From: Halopseudomonas aestusnigri
GTDB lineage: Bacteria; Pseudomonadota; Gammaproteobacteria; Pseudomonadales; Pseudomonadaceae
Direction: 5' to 3'
Length of the DNA: 64,000 nucleotides
NCBI RefSeq assembly: GCF_002197985.1
Contig: NZ_NBYK01000016.1
Location: 1-64,000 of the forward strand
The notes below the pieces were generated by a model, which worked only from the letters and a program-made list of their open reading frames with translations, was not told the origin of the DNA and did no database searches. Numbering within the stretch: position 1 is the stretch's first letter; each line of letters starts with the position of its first letter. A program made the position numbers and the translations under genes. Shown piece by piece: positions 49,310-58,834 of the stretch.

Positions 49310-49769
49310 GGCCACGACACGCCGTGGCCGCCACACCAAACACCACCCACCGGCCCGACCGATAACCAAACGCCGCAACCACACGACATCGCACGCACGC
49401 AAACTGCACCAAACACGGAACCAAAACCAGTCACCTAATCTCCTGTAGGGCCACGACATGTCGTGGCCGCCACACCAAACACCACCCGCCGGCCCGACCG
49501 ATAACCAGACGCCGTAACCACACCTTCAGGAACACCACCTGCCCGCCCGCAAATCACAACAAACACACGCCGCAGCCCGTGACCTAATCTCCCGTAGGGC
49601 CACGACATGTCGTGGCCGTCACACCAAACACCACCCGCCGGCCCGACCGATAACCAAACGCCGCAACCACACCCGCAGCAACACGACATCGCACGCCCGC
49701 AAACTGCACCAAACACGCAAACCAAAGCCAGTCACCCAATCTCCTGTAGGGCCACGACATGTCGTGGCC
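49310..49769. repeat. REP cluster with about 150-bp periodicity
   Basis: Four palindromes of the GGCCACGACATGTCGTGGCC type start at 49310 (imperfect), 49449, 49598 and 49750, at steps of 139, 149 and 152 bases. The last three have GTAGG directly before them. The spacers share blocks such as CCACACCAAACACCACC and GGCCCGACCGATAACC. This is the same REP family as at 12429 and differs from the 118-bp array at the left of the window. Frames read through it are artefacts. Confidence 0.85.
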
Positions 49770-49914
49770 GCCACACCACATAGCCTGCCCCCGCACACAA
49801 TCCAACAACCCACACAAAACAACGACTTCCAGCTTCTAGCCTCAAGCTTCTAGCTTTCACCGCCCCCCTTCCCAGTGCTACCATCAAACTCCAACCCCGA
49901 AACACGGCCAGGAG

Positions 49915-50235
49915 CCCGCGTTTCTTGAAGGTCGGGAATGAAGCCCTCTTCTCGAAAAAATTCTTGTAGGCGCGGTCGAGGTGCTTGAGCGCGTGCTGCA
50001 ATGGATGAACAGGGGCATCTTTCAGCCACGGGGTTTGATCTCCGTTGCGCCAGGCGGTCAAAAGCTTGGCCATCGGCACGTACTGAATGTAGTTCCCGCC
50101 AGCCTCATGATTCTCCTTTTGGATTGCCAAAGCTTTGTTAAAAACGAAGCGCGTCATGCCGGCGAATTGCTGCAGCTTGCGCCGCTGCTCGCCGGTTGGC
50201 TCGATTCGGAACTTGTATGCCTGGCGTCTGATCAT
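49915..50235 (-). pseudogene. tnpB: Remnant of an IS200/IS605-type tnpB gene
   Basis: The first 107 codons encode a typical TnpB/OrfB N-terminus: MIRRQAYKFRIEPTGEQRRKLQQFAGMTRFVFNKALAIQKEN, then LKDAPVHPLQHALKHLDRAYKNFFEKRASFPTFKKRG. After this the frame enters unrelated, REP-containing DNA, so the RuvC catalytic domain, the zinc finger and the right end are lost. TnpB proteins are RNA-guided nucleases of IS605-like elements; this fragment cannot be active. Upstream of its start lie the element's left-end hairpins. Confidence 0.85.
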
Positions 50236-50334
50236 GATTTAACTGTATATACAACCAGCATTTAAAACAAGGCCGGTTACACCGGCCCCGCTATCCTTCC
50301 CCTACCTGAAGGAAGGGGTTTGTCGCGATTTTTG
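50236..50334 (-). mobile_element. Left end of the truncated IS605-like element
   Basis: Two hairpins lie between the tnpB start and host DNA: GGCCGG/CCGGCC (about 50270-50287) and CCTTCCCC/GGGGAAGG-type arms (about 50295-50318). On the minus strand the adjoining host sequence ends TTGAT (50335-50339), a known target pentanucleotide for some IS605-family elements. The nearby sequence is palindromic (TTTGATCAAA), so the junction may shift by a base or two. Confidence 0.55.
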
Positions 50335-50916
50335 ATCAAATCCGAGAACGTCATCTGCCATATCCGCCAGGCCAATGTCGGCGGCGTCAGCCTGGCCAAC
50401 ACCCACCCGTTCACCCGCGAGCTATGGGGCCAATACTGGGCCTTTGCCCACAACGGCCAGTTGACCGACTTCACCCCGTCAACCGGGCCCTACACCGCCG
50501 TTGGCGATACCGACAGCGAACGCCTCTTCTGTCACCTGCTAAACACCCTGGCAAGCCGCCACACCGCACCGCCTGCGCTCGAAGACCTGACCCACACACT
50601 CAGCGACTGCTGCGCCCCACTGCTCAAGCTTGGCGTCTGCAACCTGATGCTCAGCAATGGCGACTGGCTGTTCACCCTGTGCACCAGCAAACTCCACTGG
50701 ATCACCCGCCGCGCACCGTTCGGCCCGGCACAGCTAAGCGACCTGGAACTGGAAGTCGACTTCAAACAGCACACCACCGCCAACGACGTCGTGACCGTCA
50801 TTGCCACCGAACCGCTGACCAGTAACGAACACTGGCAGGCCTATGAGCCAGGGGAATGGATGTTGTGGCGCAATGGCGAGATCGTCCACAAAGGCATGCT
50901 GCCAACCGGGCAGTGA
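50335..50916 (+). pseudogene. Class II glutamine amidotransferase, 5'-truncated
   Basis: The host part begins IKSENVICHIRQANVGGVSLANTHPFTRELWGQYWAFAHNGQLTDF and continues PYTAVGDTDSERLFCHLL, the YafJ-type class II glutamine amidotransferase pattern. Full proteins have about 65 more N-terminal residues starting MCELLGM, with Cys2 as nucleophile. These are missing, because the IS605-like element directly abuts. A TTG or similar start inside the IS end keeps the frame open from about 50320, but the product would lack the catalytic cysteine. The rest of the frame is intact, so the loss may be recent. Confidence 0.82.
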
Positions 50917-51009
50917 TCGGAAGCACAGCCCCCATAGATCCGCCTTGCCCGGGCCCCGGGCTTTTGCAATCATCGCCAACTGATACTCACGACAGGGAAA
51001 GCCCACCGA

Positions 51010-52335
51010 ATGCCCACCTCGCCCCAAACCAGCAGCGCCATGGCCAGCCTGCGCAGCCGCATCCAGTCAGGCCAGTGCGTGATTGGCATCTACGGGCTGG
51101 GCTACGTCGGCCTGCCACTGGCGCTGCGCTTTGCCGAGGTCGGCATCCGGGTCATCGGCTTTGATATCGACCCAGCCAAGGTCGCCAGTCTCAACAGCGG
51201 TCAAAGCTATATCGAGCGCATAACGGCCAGCGAAATCCAGCGAGCCAGAGCCGCCGGATTCACCGCCACCAACGACTTTGCCCTCACCCGCGAGGTCGAC
51301 GCCCAGATCATCTGCGTCCCGACCCCGCTGGACAGCCACCATCAGCCCGACCTCAGCTACGTCACCAATACCGTCGACGCCATACTGCCCTACTTCAGGG
51401 CGGGACAACTGATGAGCCTGGAGAGCACAACCTGGCCGGGCACCACCGACGAACTGCTCGCGCCCCGGCTCACTGAGCGCGGTTTTACCCCCGGGCTGGA
51501 CTGCGCGCTGGTCTACTCCCCCGAACGTGAAGACCCGGGCAACGCGCACTTCACCACCGCGCAGATTCCCAAGGTTATCGGCGGCATGACGCCACAATGC
51601 CTTGAACTCGGCACCGCCCTCTACGAAAAAGCCATCGAGCGCCTCGTGCCCGTCAGCACCACCCGCGCCGCCGAAATGACCAAGCTGCTGGAAAACATCC
51701 ACCGCGCGGTCAATATTGGCCTGGTCAATGAAATGAAAATCGTCGCCGACCGCATGGGCATCGACATCCACGAAGTCATCAAGGCCGCCGCCACCAAACC
51801 GTTCGGCTTCGTGCCCTACACACCGGGCCCGGGCCTCGGCGGACACTGCATCCCGATTGACCCGTTCTACCTGACCTGGAAGGCCAGGGAATACGGCGTC
51901 AACACCCGGTTTATCGAGCTGGCAGGCGAGATCAACCACTACATGCCGCACTGGGTCGTGCAGAAAGTCGCCGACGCCCTCAACAGCAAAAGCAAAGCCA
52001 TCAACGGCAGCCGCATCCTGGTGTTGGGCCTCGCCTACAAAAAGAATATCGACGACACCCGGGAATCCCCCGCAGTGGAAATCATGTCACTGCTGCAGGA
52101 CAAAGGCGCCATAGTCGCCTACGCAGACCCGCACGTACCCAGCTTCCCGCAGAAACGGGGTTACCATTTCGACCTGCAGTCCGTCACCCTGACCGCCGAG
52201 ACCATCGCCGCCTACGACTGCCTCGTCCTCGCCACCGACCACGATGCCTTCGACTACAACGCCCTGCAACAACACGCCGGCCTGATAGTCGACACCCGCG
52301 GCCGCCTGCAGGGGGAGAATGTGGTTAATGCGTGA
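51010..52335 (+). CDS. wbpA: UDP-N-acetyl-D-glucosamine 6-dehydrogenase
   Basis: A 441-aa protein. The NAD-binding [16 protein letters not shown] opens the fold. [25 protein letters not shown] and [31 protein letters not shown] match WbpA very closely. The catalytic Cys is in [20 protein letters not shown]. The enzyme oxidises UDP-GlcNAc to UDP-GlcNAcA, the first step to UDP-di-N-acetylated mannuronic acid in Pseudomonas O-antigens. The remaining wbp genes are not in the window. AGGGAAAG precedes the ATG. It starts a + strand group with an acyltransferase and a glycosyltransferase. Confidence 0.92.
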   Translation: MPTSPQTSSAMASLRSRIQSGQCVIGIYGLGYVGLPLALRFAEVGIRVIGFDIDPAKVASLNSGQSYIERITASEIQRARAAGFTATNDFALTREVDAQIICVPTPLDSHHQPDLSYVTNTVDAILPYFRAGQLMSLESTTWPGTTDELLAPRLTERGFTPGLDCALVYSPEREDPGNAHFTTAQIPKVIGGMTPQCLELGTALYEKAIERLVPVSTTRAAEMTKLLENIHRAVNIGLVNEMKIVADRMGIDIHEVIKAAATKPFGFVPYTPGPGLGGHCIPIDPFYLTWKAREYGVNTRFIELAGEINHYMPHWVVQKVADALNSKSKAINGSRILVLGLAYKKNIDDTRESPAVEIMSLLQDKGAIVAYADPHVPSFPQKRGYHFDLQSVTLTAETIAAYDCLVLATDHDAFDYNALQQHAGLIVDTRGRLQGENVVNA

Positions 52336-52429
52336 GAGTAAGCGGTAGACACCAATGGCAACATGAACCTATTGGCCTTACCTTCCACGCAAAATTGAAG
52401 CGCAGCCAACTAACCTGCAAGGACGTACC

Positions 52430-54370
52430 TTGAGTCAGCACATCAAGCAACTGCCGTATAACCCAAGCATTCAGGGCCTCAGAGCTGTAGCCATCCTTCT
52501 GGTTCTGGCTGCACACGCCGGAGTGCCCTTTCTTTACGGCGGGTTTATCGGAGTAGACGTCTTTTTTGTTATCTCCGGCTATCTGATAACGGGCCTGCTG
52601 ATCACCGAAATTGAGAGGGAAGGAGAGCTATCACTATCACGCTTTTATGCCCGCCGACTAAAACGGCTGATGCCCGCATTGATGCTCATGCTGATCGTCT
52701 CGGCAGCGGCAATATTTGCCTTAACGCCCGTCGCCGAACACCCCGCCCAAGCATCGGCCGCAGCAAGCGCCGCAGCCTGGGTCAGTAATTTTTACTTCAT
52801 TTTTGCCGAACAGAACTATTTCGAGAGTACTTCTCTGGCGAATGCCTTTCTCCACACCTGGTCGCTCGGGGTGGAAGAGCAGTTCTATCTGCTTTGGCCC
52901 CTGATAGTCATCCTGATCTGCACCCTTGCGAGCAAGTACCGCCTGCCGTTACTGCTGGCCATAAGCCTGCTAAGCCTGGCCTTATGCATGTGGCTTGCCC
53001 ACAGCAACCCGGTCCAAGCTTTCTATCTAATGCCTGCACGCATCTGGCAATTTGGTTTCGGCGCAATCACTTGGCTGCTGGCAAGACGGTCAGCACCGCC
53101 CTCGTCCGTCGCCACTACGATACAGCTTGTCATAGGGCTTGCCGCCATTCTCGTCAGTGCAGTGTTAATCGGCGAAAGCACACGCTATCCAGACTGGATC
53201 AGCCTTGTTCCAACCCTGGCAACATCGCTCTGCCTGCTTGCGGTATCACCCGGCGCCAGCTGCACGGCCACAACGCCATTAGCTCGCGGCCCACTAAAAT
53301 ACATTGGCGATATATCGTATTCACTCTACCTGTGGCATTGGCCTGTGCTCGTCGTCGGCCAGCACCTGATGACAGAGAAGACAGCCTACTCCCAGGCAGC
53401 ACTGGTACTGACCGCATTCCTTCTTGCACACCTATCGTACCGATTGGTTGAGAACCCCATTCGGCAATACCAAAACGCAAGAGTCAGCCCCAAATGGCAA
53501 ATCGTCGCCAGCCTTGTTGTTATCGTGCTGATCAATGTGCAGCTCATAAAGTGGCACAACAGCGCCACAGACCAAATCGCCGCCGAGGCCCCATCTGTTC
53601 TTGCCTTAGCCCGTTCAGACGCTCCAGAAATCTATCGCTATGGCTGCGATGACTGGTATGCATCCGCACAGGTAAAAACCTGCCACTTTGGCTCAAAGGA
53701 AGCCCCCAAGGTTGCTGTAGTTTGGGGGGACAGTATCGGGCTACAGTGGTTTCCTGCAATCAAGCAGGCACTTGACCTGGACAGCGGCGAATGGCGACTG
53801 GAAGTGATCACAAAATCCTCATGCCCAATAGTGGATCAGCCCATTTTTTACCAACGCATTGGGCGTATTTACACTGAGTGCAGCGAATGGAAGAAAGGTG
53901 CCGCTGCATACCTGAGTAAACTACAACCAGATCTAATTTTAATCGGCTCTGCGGGCAGCTATGATCTGACCACCGAACAGTGGGCAGAGGGAACCATACG
54001 GATTATTGAGGGCCAGCTCTCGTCGGCGAAGCAAATAGCAATAATCGCTCCAACTTACGGTCTTGCCTTCAACGGTATCACCTGCCTTGAGGAACACGGA
54101 GGCCTAGAACAAGTCCGGACGTTACCGCAAGATACTTGCACCTCGCCTGCCGATAACCCGCAAAGAGCAACTGCGATGACAGGATTAAAACTGGCCGTGG
54201 ACTCACTACCCGGCGCAACCTTGATAGACCTGAACGACGCAGTATGCCCCGGCAAACGATGCGCAGCTCTACTAGATGGAGCCATTGTATTTAGAGACAA
54301 CCAGCACCTCACCGCCAGTTTTGCGGCAAGTTTGGCGAACAATATGAGAGTCGCACTGGGCATGCCATAG
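52430..54370 (+). CDS. OafA-type O-acetyltransferase with SGNH domain
   Basis: A 646-aa membrane protein. An acyltransferase-3 domain with about ten helices starts YNPSIQGLRAVAILLVLAAHAGVPFLYGGFIGVDVFFVISGYLITGLL and includes LHTWSLGVEEQFYLLWP. After about residue 370 a periplasmic SGNH-like domain follows (VAVVWGDSIGLQWFPAIKQAL, with a late D-x-x-H-like FRDNQHLT). The pair transfers acetyl groups from the cytoplasm to surface polysaccharide, as in O-antigen acetylation. The start is a TTG with AAGGA upstream. It lies between wbpA and a glycosyltransferase, so its target is probably that glycan. Confidence 0.9.
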   Translation: MSQHIKQLPYNPSIQGLRAVAILLVLAAHAGVPFLYGGFIGVDVFFVISGYLITGLLITEIEREGELSLSRFYARRLKRLMPALMLMLIVSAAAIFALTPVAEHPAQASAAASAAAWVSNFYFIFAEQNYFESTSLANAFLHTWSLGVEEQFYLLWPLIVILICTLASKYRLPLLLAISLLSLALCMWLAHSNPVQAFYLMPARIWQFGFGAITWLLARRSAPPSSVATTIQLVIGLAAILVSAVLIGESTRYPDWISLVPTLATSLCLLAVSPGASCTATTPLARGPLKYIGDISYSLYLWHWPVLVVGQHLMTEKTAYSQAALVLTAFLLAHLSYRLVENPIRQYQNARVSPKWQIVASLVVIVLINVQLIKWHNSATDQIAAEAPSVLALARSDAPEIYRYGCDDWYASAQVKTCHFGSKEAPKVAVVWGDSIGLQWFPAIKQALDLDSGEWRLEVITKSSCPIVDQPIFYQRIGRIYTECSEWKKGAAAYLSKLQPDLILIGSAGSYDLTTEQWAEGTIRIIEGQLSSAKQIAIIAPTYGLAFNGITCLEEHGGLEQVRTLPQDTCTSPADNPQRATAMTGLKLAVDSLPGATLIDLNDAVCPGKRCAALLDGAIVFRDNQHLTASFAASLANNMRVALGMP

Positions 54371-54422
54371 CGCCAGACATATAACCCTATCGGTACAACA
54401 CAAATACAGAGCGAAGGCACAC

Positions 54423-55568
54423 TTGGATACTCCACGACGCCGCATACTCATCATCACCCGCAACCTCCCACCTCTGGTGGGCGGCATGGAGCGGCTGAAC
54501 TGGCACATGGCGGATGAGCTGTCCAAATACGCGGATGTGAGAGTAATTGGGCCGAGCGGCTCGGCCGCTCAAAAGCCCGATAACGTACACATTGCCGAAG
54601 CGCCGCTTAAACCCTTACCGCTGTTTCTGATAGTCGCGTTTGTCAAAGGCCTTTGGACTGTCCTGCGCTGGCGGCCAGATACCATTCTTGCCGGCAGTGG
54701 GCTAACCGCGCCAATAGCATGGATCCTTGGCAAGCTCGCCGGAGCCAAGTCTGCCGCTTACCTGCACGGCTTCGACATCACCGTGGCCCATGCTATCTAT
54801 CGAAGACTGTGGCGACCGACCTTCAAGCGGCTGGATCATGTCATCGTCAACAGCACCCCCACAAAGCAGCTAGCGCTGGACGCAGGCGTGAACGAGGCAC
54901 AACTGAGTATCGTGTTCCCGGGCGTCAGCCTTCCTCAAGCCCCGCAGCCCACCGAACGCATCGCCGAGTTCAGGGAAAAGCACAGCCTGACGGGAAAGAA
55001 AATCCTGCTCTCGGTTGGCCGCCTTACTACCAGAAAAGGTCTGCGCGAATTTGTTGAACTGAGCCTGCCTGCAGTTGTAAACGCAGAACCTGATGCAATG
55101 CTTGTGGTGGTCGGAGAAGCGCCCAGAAACTCACTCGGCGCAGGCATTCAGACCGTCGAAAGCATTCAGGCGGCTGCAGCAAAGGCTGGTGTCGGTGCAA
55201 ACATCCTTTTCCTGGGCGTCATCACCGACCCAACTGAACTGGCCACGGCCTATGAAGCAGCTGACGTGCATGTGTTCCCGGTGCGCCACATTCCGGATGA
55301 CCCTGAGGGCTTTGGGATGGTCGCGATTGAGGCTGCTGCGCATGGGTTGCCGACGGCCGCGTTCGCTACGGGAGGGATCACTGATGCGGTGCAGCCCGGA
55401 GAGTCTGGTCTTTTAGCCGAGAGCTTATGTTATGACGAATTAACACAACACACCGTGCAGCTTTTGCAGCAGGACCAGCACCGCCAAGCGATTGTCGACT
55501 TTGCAGCCGGTTTTGCCTGGGGACATTTCGGGGCGGGCGTCCACAGGTCATTAAAAACCGACAGGTAG
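54423..55568 (+). CDS. GT4-family glycosyltransferase
   Basis: A 381-aa GT-B enzyme. The N-terminal domain has LIITRNLPPLVGGMERLNWHMADELSKYADV, then YLHGFDITVAHAIYRRLWRPTFKRLDHVIVNSTPTKQLAL. The nucleotide-binding C-domain has LLSVGRLTTRKGLREFVELS and the E-x7-E motif in PEGFGMVAIEAAAHGLP. The family retains the sugar anomeric configuration and builds lipid-linked glycans. The start is TTG, with GAAGG nearby. It ends convergent with the leftward glycosyltransferase cluster; sugar and acceptor cannot be told. Confidence 0.88.
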   Translation: MDTPRRRILIITRNLPPLVGGMERLNWHMADELSKYADVRVIGPSGSAAQKPDNVHIAEAPLKPLPLFLIVAFVKGLWTVLRWRPDTILAGSGLTAPIAWILGKLAGAKSAAYLHGFDITVAHAIYRRLWRPTFKRLDHVIVNSTPTKQLALDAGVNEAQLSIVFPGVSLPQAPQPTERIAEFREKHSLTGKKILLSVGRLTTRKGLREFVELSLPAVVNAEPDAMLVVVGEAPRNSLGAGIQTVESIQAAAAKAGVGANILFLGVITDPTELATAYEAADVHVFPVRHIPDDPEGFGMVAIEAAAHGLPTAAFATGGITDAVQPGESGLLAESLCYDELTQHTVQLLQQDQHRQAIVDFAAGFAWGHFGAGVHRSLKTDR

Positions 55569-55628
55569 GGGAACAAACACTCCTGTCCTTGAACGAGGCC
55601 TGAGCCTGAATTAGTCAATGGACCCTGG

Positions 55629-56726
55629 CTACACCACTTGCGAAATCAGTTGATCAATGCGTTTCACAAGGTCAGGCCATTCATCAACTGCGACAGGAAC
55701 ATGATGCGCCCTCGCTAATTGGGACGTCACAGCCAAACGCAGGCTATCCGCGTCCCCCGGAGTAAAGAGAAGCTGGGGAAAGGCCTGCAGCGTCTCGGCA
55801 ATCGCGCCCACTCTGGCCGCAACCACAGGCAAACCACACCCCACCATTTCAAACAACTTTTGGGGAAAGCAATAGCGTCCGAACTCTGAGTCATGCGCAG
55901 GGATGATCCCAAGATCTAAAGCCCTGAACAACTCCGCAACCTGATGCTCTGCGAGTTCGCCAAGATAAATCACTCGCGCGCTCGATGGGACCGGTAGCTC
56001 AGGATCGACTTTCCCTGCAAGCACCAAATATAAATCATCAGCAACGGACTCCAAGGCGGGCCAAGCTGCATACACCGTATCGAGCCCCTTCATGGCTGAA
56101 AGGTTGCCCGCGGTCCCGATCAGGTGAGCCTCCAAAGGCAATCCAAGCGCATTTCGCGCCTTCAGACGGTCTCCCTCACAAAAAACAGACCTCGATATAC
56201 CGTTGTTCAGGACCACCACAGGGGCCTTGGGTGCAAAATCCCTCACAACCTTTTCTTTCAACGGCCCACTGACGGCGATTACACCACGTGCGTCTCTGAT
56301 ACTTAGTCTCAAGGCGTGGCGAAACCCGGGAATACGTGCCTGACCAAAGCTCTGGTAATTATCATAAAGATCAACGATATACGGCACTCTTTCACGACGG
56401 GCAAGCAGTCGCGACAACCATAGGCAGGGGATATCCGATGAGCCAACCACAACATCCGGCGCAAGACCTTTCAGCTGCTTATTTATAGCCCGAAACCTCA
56501 TACGCAATACATCGCGCAAGGACACAACGAGCCACCGCACGCCATTCCCGCCCAACTGCTGACCAGCGCTCGCCACAGGGTCCTTGCCACGATAATCAAG
56601 ACAGAGAACTGTTACCTGATGTCCTAGCGCTGAAAGCTGTCTGGGGATCTCGTACAAGCGACCGAATTGGTCACGAATAACGTCCTTCGCGGTGTAATAA
56701 CGCTTGCAAACGAACAGAATATTCAC
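55629..56726 (-). CDS. GT4-family glycosyltransferase
   Basis: A 365-aa GT-B enzyme: NILFVCKRYYTAKDVIRDQFGRLYEIPRQLSALGHQVTVLCLDYRGKDPV opens the acceptor domain. RVPYIVDLYDNYQSFGQARIPGF and GVIAVSGPLKEKVV follow. The donor domain has LIGTAGNLSAMKGLDTVYAAWPAL and FPQKLFEMVGCGLPVVAARVG. The usual first Glu of E-x7-E is replaced (HDSEFGRYCFPQKLFEM), so the assignment is at family level only. The GTG at 56726 lies one base after the stop of the upstream gene; a longer frame runs into that gene. Last gene of the leftward cluster. Confidence 0.85.
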   Translation of the reverse strand: MNILFVCKRYYTAKDVIRDQFGRLYEIPRQLSALGHQVTVLCLDYRGKDPVASAGQQLGGNGVRWLVVSLRDVLRMRFRAINKQLKGLAPDVVVGSSDIPCLWLSRLLARRERVPYIVDLYDNYQSFGQARIPGFRHALRLSIRDARGVIAVSGPLKEKVVRDFAPKAPVVVLNNGISRSVFCEGDRLKARNALGLPLEAHLIGTAGNLSAMKGLDTVYAAWPALESVADDLYLVLAGKVDPELPVPSSARVIYLGELAEHQVAELFRALDLGIIPAHDSEFGRYCFPQKLFEMVGCGLPVVAARVGAIAETLQAFPQLLFTPGDADSLRLAVTSQLARAHHVPVAVDEWPDLVKRIDQLISQVV

Positions 56727-56727
56727 G

Positions 56728-57843
56728 TCACTGCCTCGCCACCGTTTCCAGCACCTCAAGGTACTGCGAAACCGCCCGATCCACACTGAAGTCGGCAGCA
56801 CGCTCCTGCAATTTCGCCCTATCCACTAATGGCGCGATCAGACTTTGCTCTATAGCTTGAGCCAACGAGCAAATATCGTTTGTAGGTACCAAGCGACCGA
56901 AGCGCCCCCCGGCAAGAACCTCGGATGGGCCATCGGGACAATCAGTTGATACCACCTGCACCCCACACGCCATAGCCTCAACCAATACCAAACCAAAACC
57001 TTCGGACACGGAGCACAACACCAACAGATCTGATCGCTGGATCCAGGGCAACGCGTCATCCTGATGACCAACAAAGGAGCAGACTTTGCTCAGGTCATGT
57101 TTACCAGCCAGGCGTTTCAGCTTACCCGCCTCCGGACCGTCGCCCAGTATAAGCAAACGCGCATCCATTGAACTTTTAACTTTGGAAAATGCCTCTATCA
57201 GCAAATCAACCCGTTTAACTGGCGCCAAACGTCCAACAAAGATCACCGTAGGTACAGAGTAATCCGGCCAAGGCCACTCAACGTCGACGCTACAGCGTTC
57301 AGTAAACCCATCGGAGACAACCGGGTTAAGAATGACCTTAAGCTTGGGATGAGCAACAACAGAACGGCTGATATCATCAGCCACGGCTCTGGACACCGCA
57401 ATTACGGCATCCGCTTTCAAAAGAAGACGACGCATCAGCCATCGCTCGAACAGGAGATGAAATCGCTTAAATCCCCGCGACGCATTCAAGGGACCAGAAA
57501 TGGAAAGATGCTGAGACCAGATAATTTTAGAGTGTGGCCAAAAAAACCTGCGAAACAACAAGACGAAACAGCCAATATCATTAGCGCTAGTGAAAATAAA
57601 ATTCGCCTGTTGAGCCCGAAGAACACAAAACAACCTAAAAAAAAAAGAAAATCGCCCACCGCCTAAAACACGAACCGGGGTATCCTTTTCTAGCATCGAT
57701 TCTGCATTGCTGTGAATATAGCTAGTCACAATCTGAGCCTGAACCCCTACATCGATAAGCTTTGGCAAAATGTTCAAATGCACACGTTCGAGACCACCTA
57801 ACTCAAAGCGTGAAAGAACAAAAAAAACCGAAAACTCTGACAC
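56728..57843 (-). CDS. GT4-family glycosyltransferase
   Basis: A 371-aa GT-B enzyme: FFVLSRFELGGLERVHLNILPKLIDVGVQ, then LLLKADAVIAVSRAVADDISRS. The donor domain shows VIFVGRLAPVKRVDLLIEAFSKV, LLILGDGPEAGKLKRLA and the E-x7-E motif SEGFGLVLVEAMACGVQVVSTDCPDGPSE. The start is a GTG with GGAGAG 8 bases upstream. The 5' half is AT-rich and the 3' half is closer to the genome average, so the border of the AT-rich stretch lies inside this gene. Probably adds a hexose to a lipid-linked oligosaccharide. Confidence 0.88.
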   Translation of the reverse strand: MSEFSVFFVLSRFELGGLERVHLNILPKLIDVGVQAQIVTSYIHSNAESMLEKDTPVRVLGGGRFSFFFRLFCVLRAQQANFIFTSANDIGCFVLLFRRFFWPHSKIIWSQHLSISGPLNASRGFKRFHLLFERWLMRRLLLKADAVIAVSRAVADDISRSVVAHPKLKVILNPVVSDGFTERCSVDVEWPWPDYSVPTVIFVGRLAPVKRVDLLIEAFSKVKSSMDARLLILGDGPEAGKLKRLAGKHDLSKVCSFVGHQDDALPWIQRSDLLVLCSVSEGFGLVLVEAMACGVQVVSTDCPDGPSEVLAGGRFGRLVPTNDICSLAQAIEQSLIAPLVDRAKLQERAADFSVDRAVSQYLEVLETVARQ

Positions 57844-57942
57844 GTAAATTCACTCTCCGAAAAAGGAAAACCCAAGCAAAATCAAACTCTTCTCAACGAC
57901 AAAAACATATCACACAAAATGAACATAAAAATCAAGTAATAT

Positions 57943-58833
57943 TTAATAAAGCCTCGGCTGTTCTGCATGATAAATACGTTCAAAAATAGTTTCAGCCTCC
58001 CTTTTTGAAATCAAACCCCGCTGAACCGCAGGGAAATGCTCAGCATGCTCAATCCCAGCATATCCACCGAAACTAACTCCTCCAATCTGCAGCACAACAT
58101 CCTCGCTCCCCAAAGCCGAAAGAGCGGCCATACGATGATGCCCAACTAAAATAAACGCCTTGTAACAGCCTTGTAATCCGATAATAAGCGCTTGAATATT
58201 CCCAAACCCCTCAAAATCCAGGTTGTGTCCGTAACGTCTCAGCGACTCATACGCAGCAACAAGTCTGTCATACTCAAGACGTATTTTTTCCTCGGCATTA
58301 GGACCATAAAATTGACTCCCGAGTACGTCTGCTGAGCGTCCGAACTGTCGCGCTTCATTCACAGCGCTTTTTTTCTCTAACTCAAGCAACTCTTTTGGAG
58401 ACTTAGATTCCCAAGGCAAAAAGGCACATCCTGCCGGCATAGAAAGAAGTTCTGAATTGGAGGGATTATCCAAACCCATCAATTGAGCAGCATTTAACGG
58501 TCTGAAACGCTGATAGAAGGAAACCAGATCAGAATTATCCCACCGATTACAGCGCCCCGCAGCATAGTCGAGCAAAGTCTTAATTTGTGGAGAGGGCCCA
58601 CCCTTAATACAAGGAAAAGCAAGATGTGAGAAGAAAATACAACTATCCAACGGAAAACGAACAAGCGCAGAACGCCCATTGGCTTCGTATAAAGCAGATA
58701 TTGGATTACACTTATCAACCGCCGTCAAATCCAAAGGACGGGCATTAGCCGAAAGCCGCACATTGAAACCAGCCCTGCTCAAAAAAGCACGCAGCCTTAC
58801 AGAGAGCTCAGCATTCAATATCCTGCCCTTCAT
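57943..58833 (-). CDS. Unknown protein with ParB-like GHHRMAAL motif
   Basis: A 296-aa protein from an AT-rich gene. I do not recognise the family. The segment FEGFGNIQALIIGLQGCYKAFILVGHHRMAALSALGSEDVVLQIGG resembles the ParB/Srx fold motif (xGHHRxxA) that binds or hydrolyses nucleotides. The N-terminal half has no motif except ANGRSALVRFPLDSCIFFSHLAFPCIKGG. Relatives sometimes occur in polysaccharide clusters beside methyltransferases. The ATG at 58833, with AGGTG upstream and two bases after the methyltransferase stop, was preferred over one four codons earlier. Confidence 0.72.
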   Translation of the reverse strand: MKGRILNAELSVRLRAFLSRAGFNVRLSANARPLDLTAVDKCNPISALYEANGRSALVRFPLDSCIFFSHLAFPCIKGGPSPQIKTLLDYAAGRCNRWDNSDLVSFYQRFRPLNAAQLMGLDNPSNSELLSMPAGCAFLPWESKSPKELLELEKKSAVNEARQFGRSADVLGSQFYGPNAEEKIRLEYDRLVAAYESLRRYGHNLDFEGFGNIQALIIGLQGCYKAFILVGHHRMAALSALGSEDVVLQIGGVSFGGYAGIEHAEHFPAVQRGLISKREAETIFERIYHAEQPRLY

Positions 58834-58834
58834 C

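Noticed and set aside
49037-49448. Arg/Pro-rich frames in host DNA right of the prophage
   Set aside because: GC-driven frames through a hairpin and REP sequences; no coding signature.
51067-51951. 294-codon antisense frame in wbpA
   Set aside because: Shadow of a strongly conserved dehydrogenase gene.
55569-55628. Bidirectional terminator between convergent glycosyltransferases
   Set aside because: Only a weak GACAGG/CCTGTC stem with a 16-base loop and no U-run.
57349-57989. Lys-rich + strand frames
   Set aside because: Antisense of an AT-rich glycosyltransferase gene and gap; composition follows base bias.
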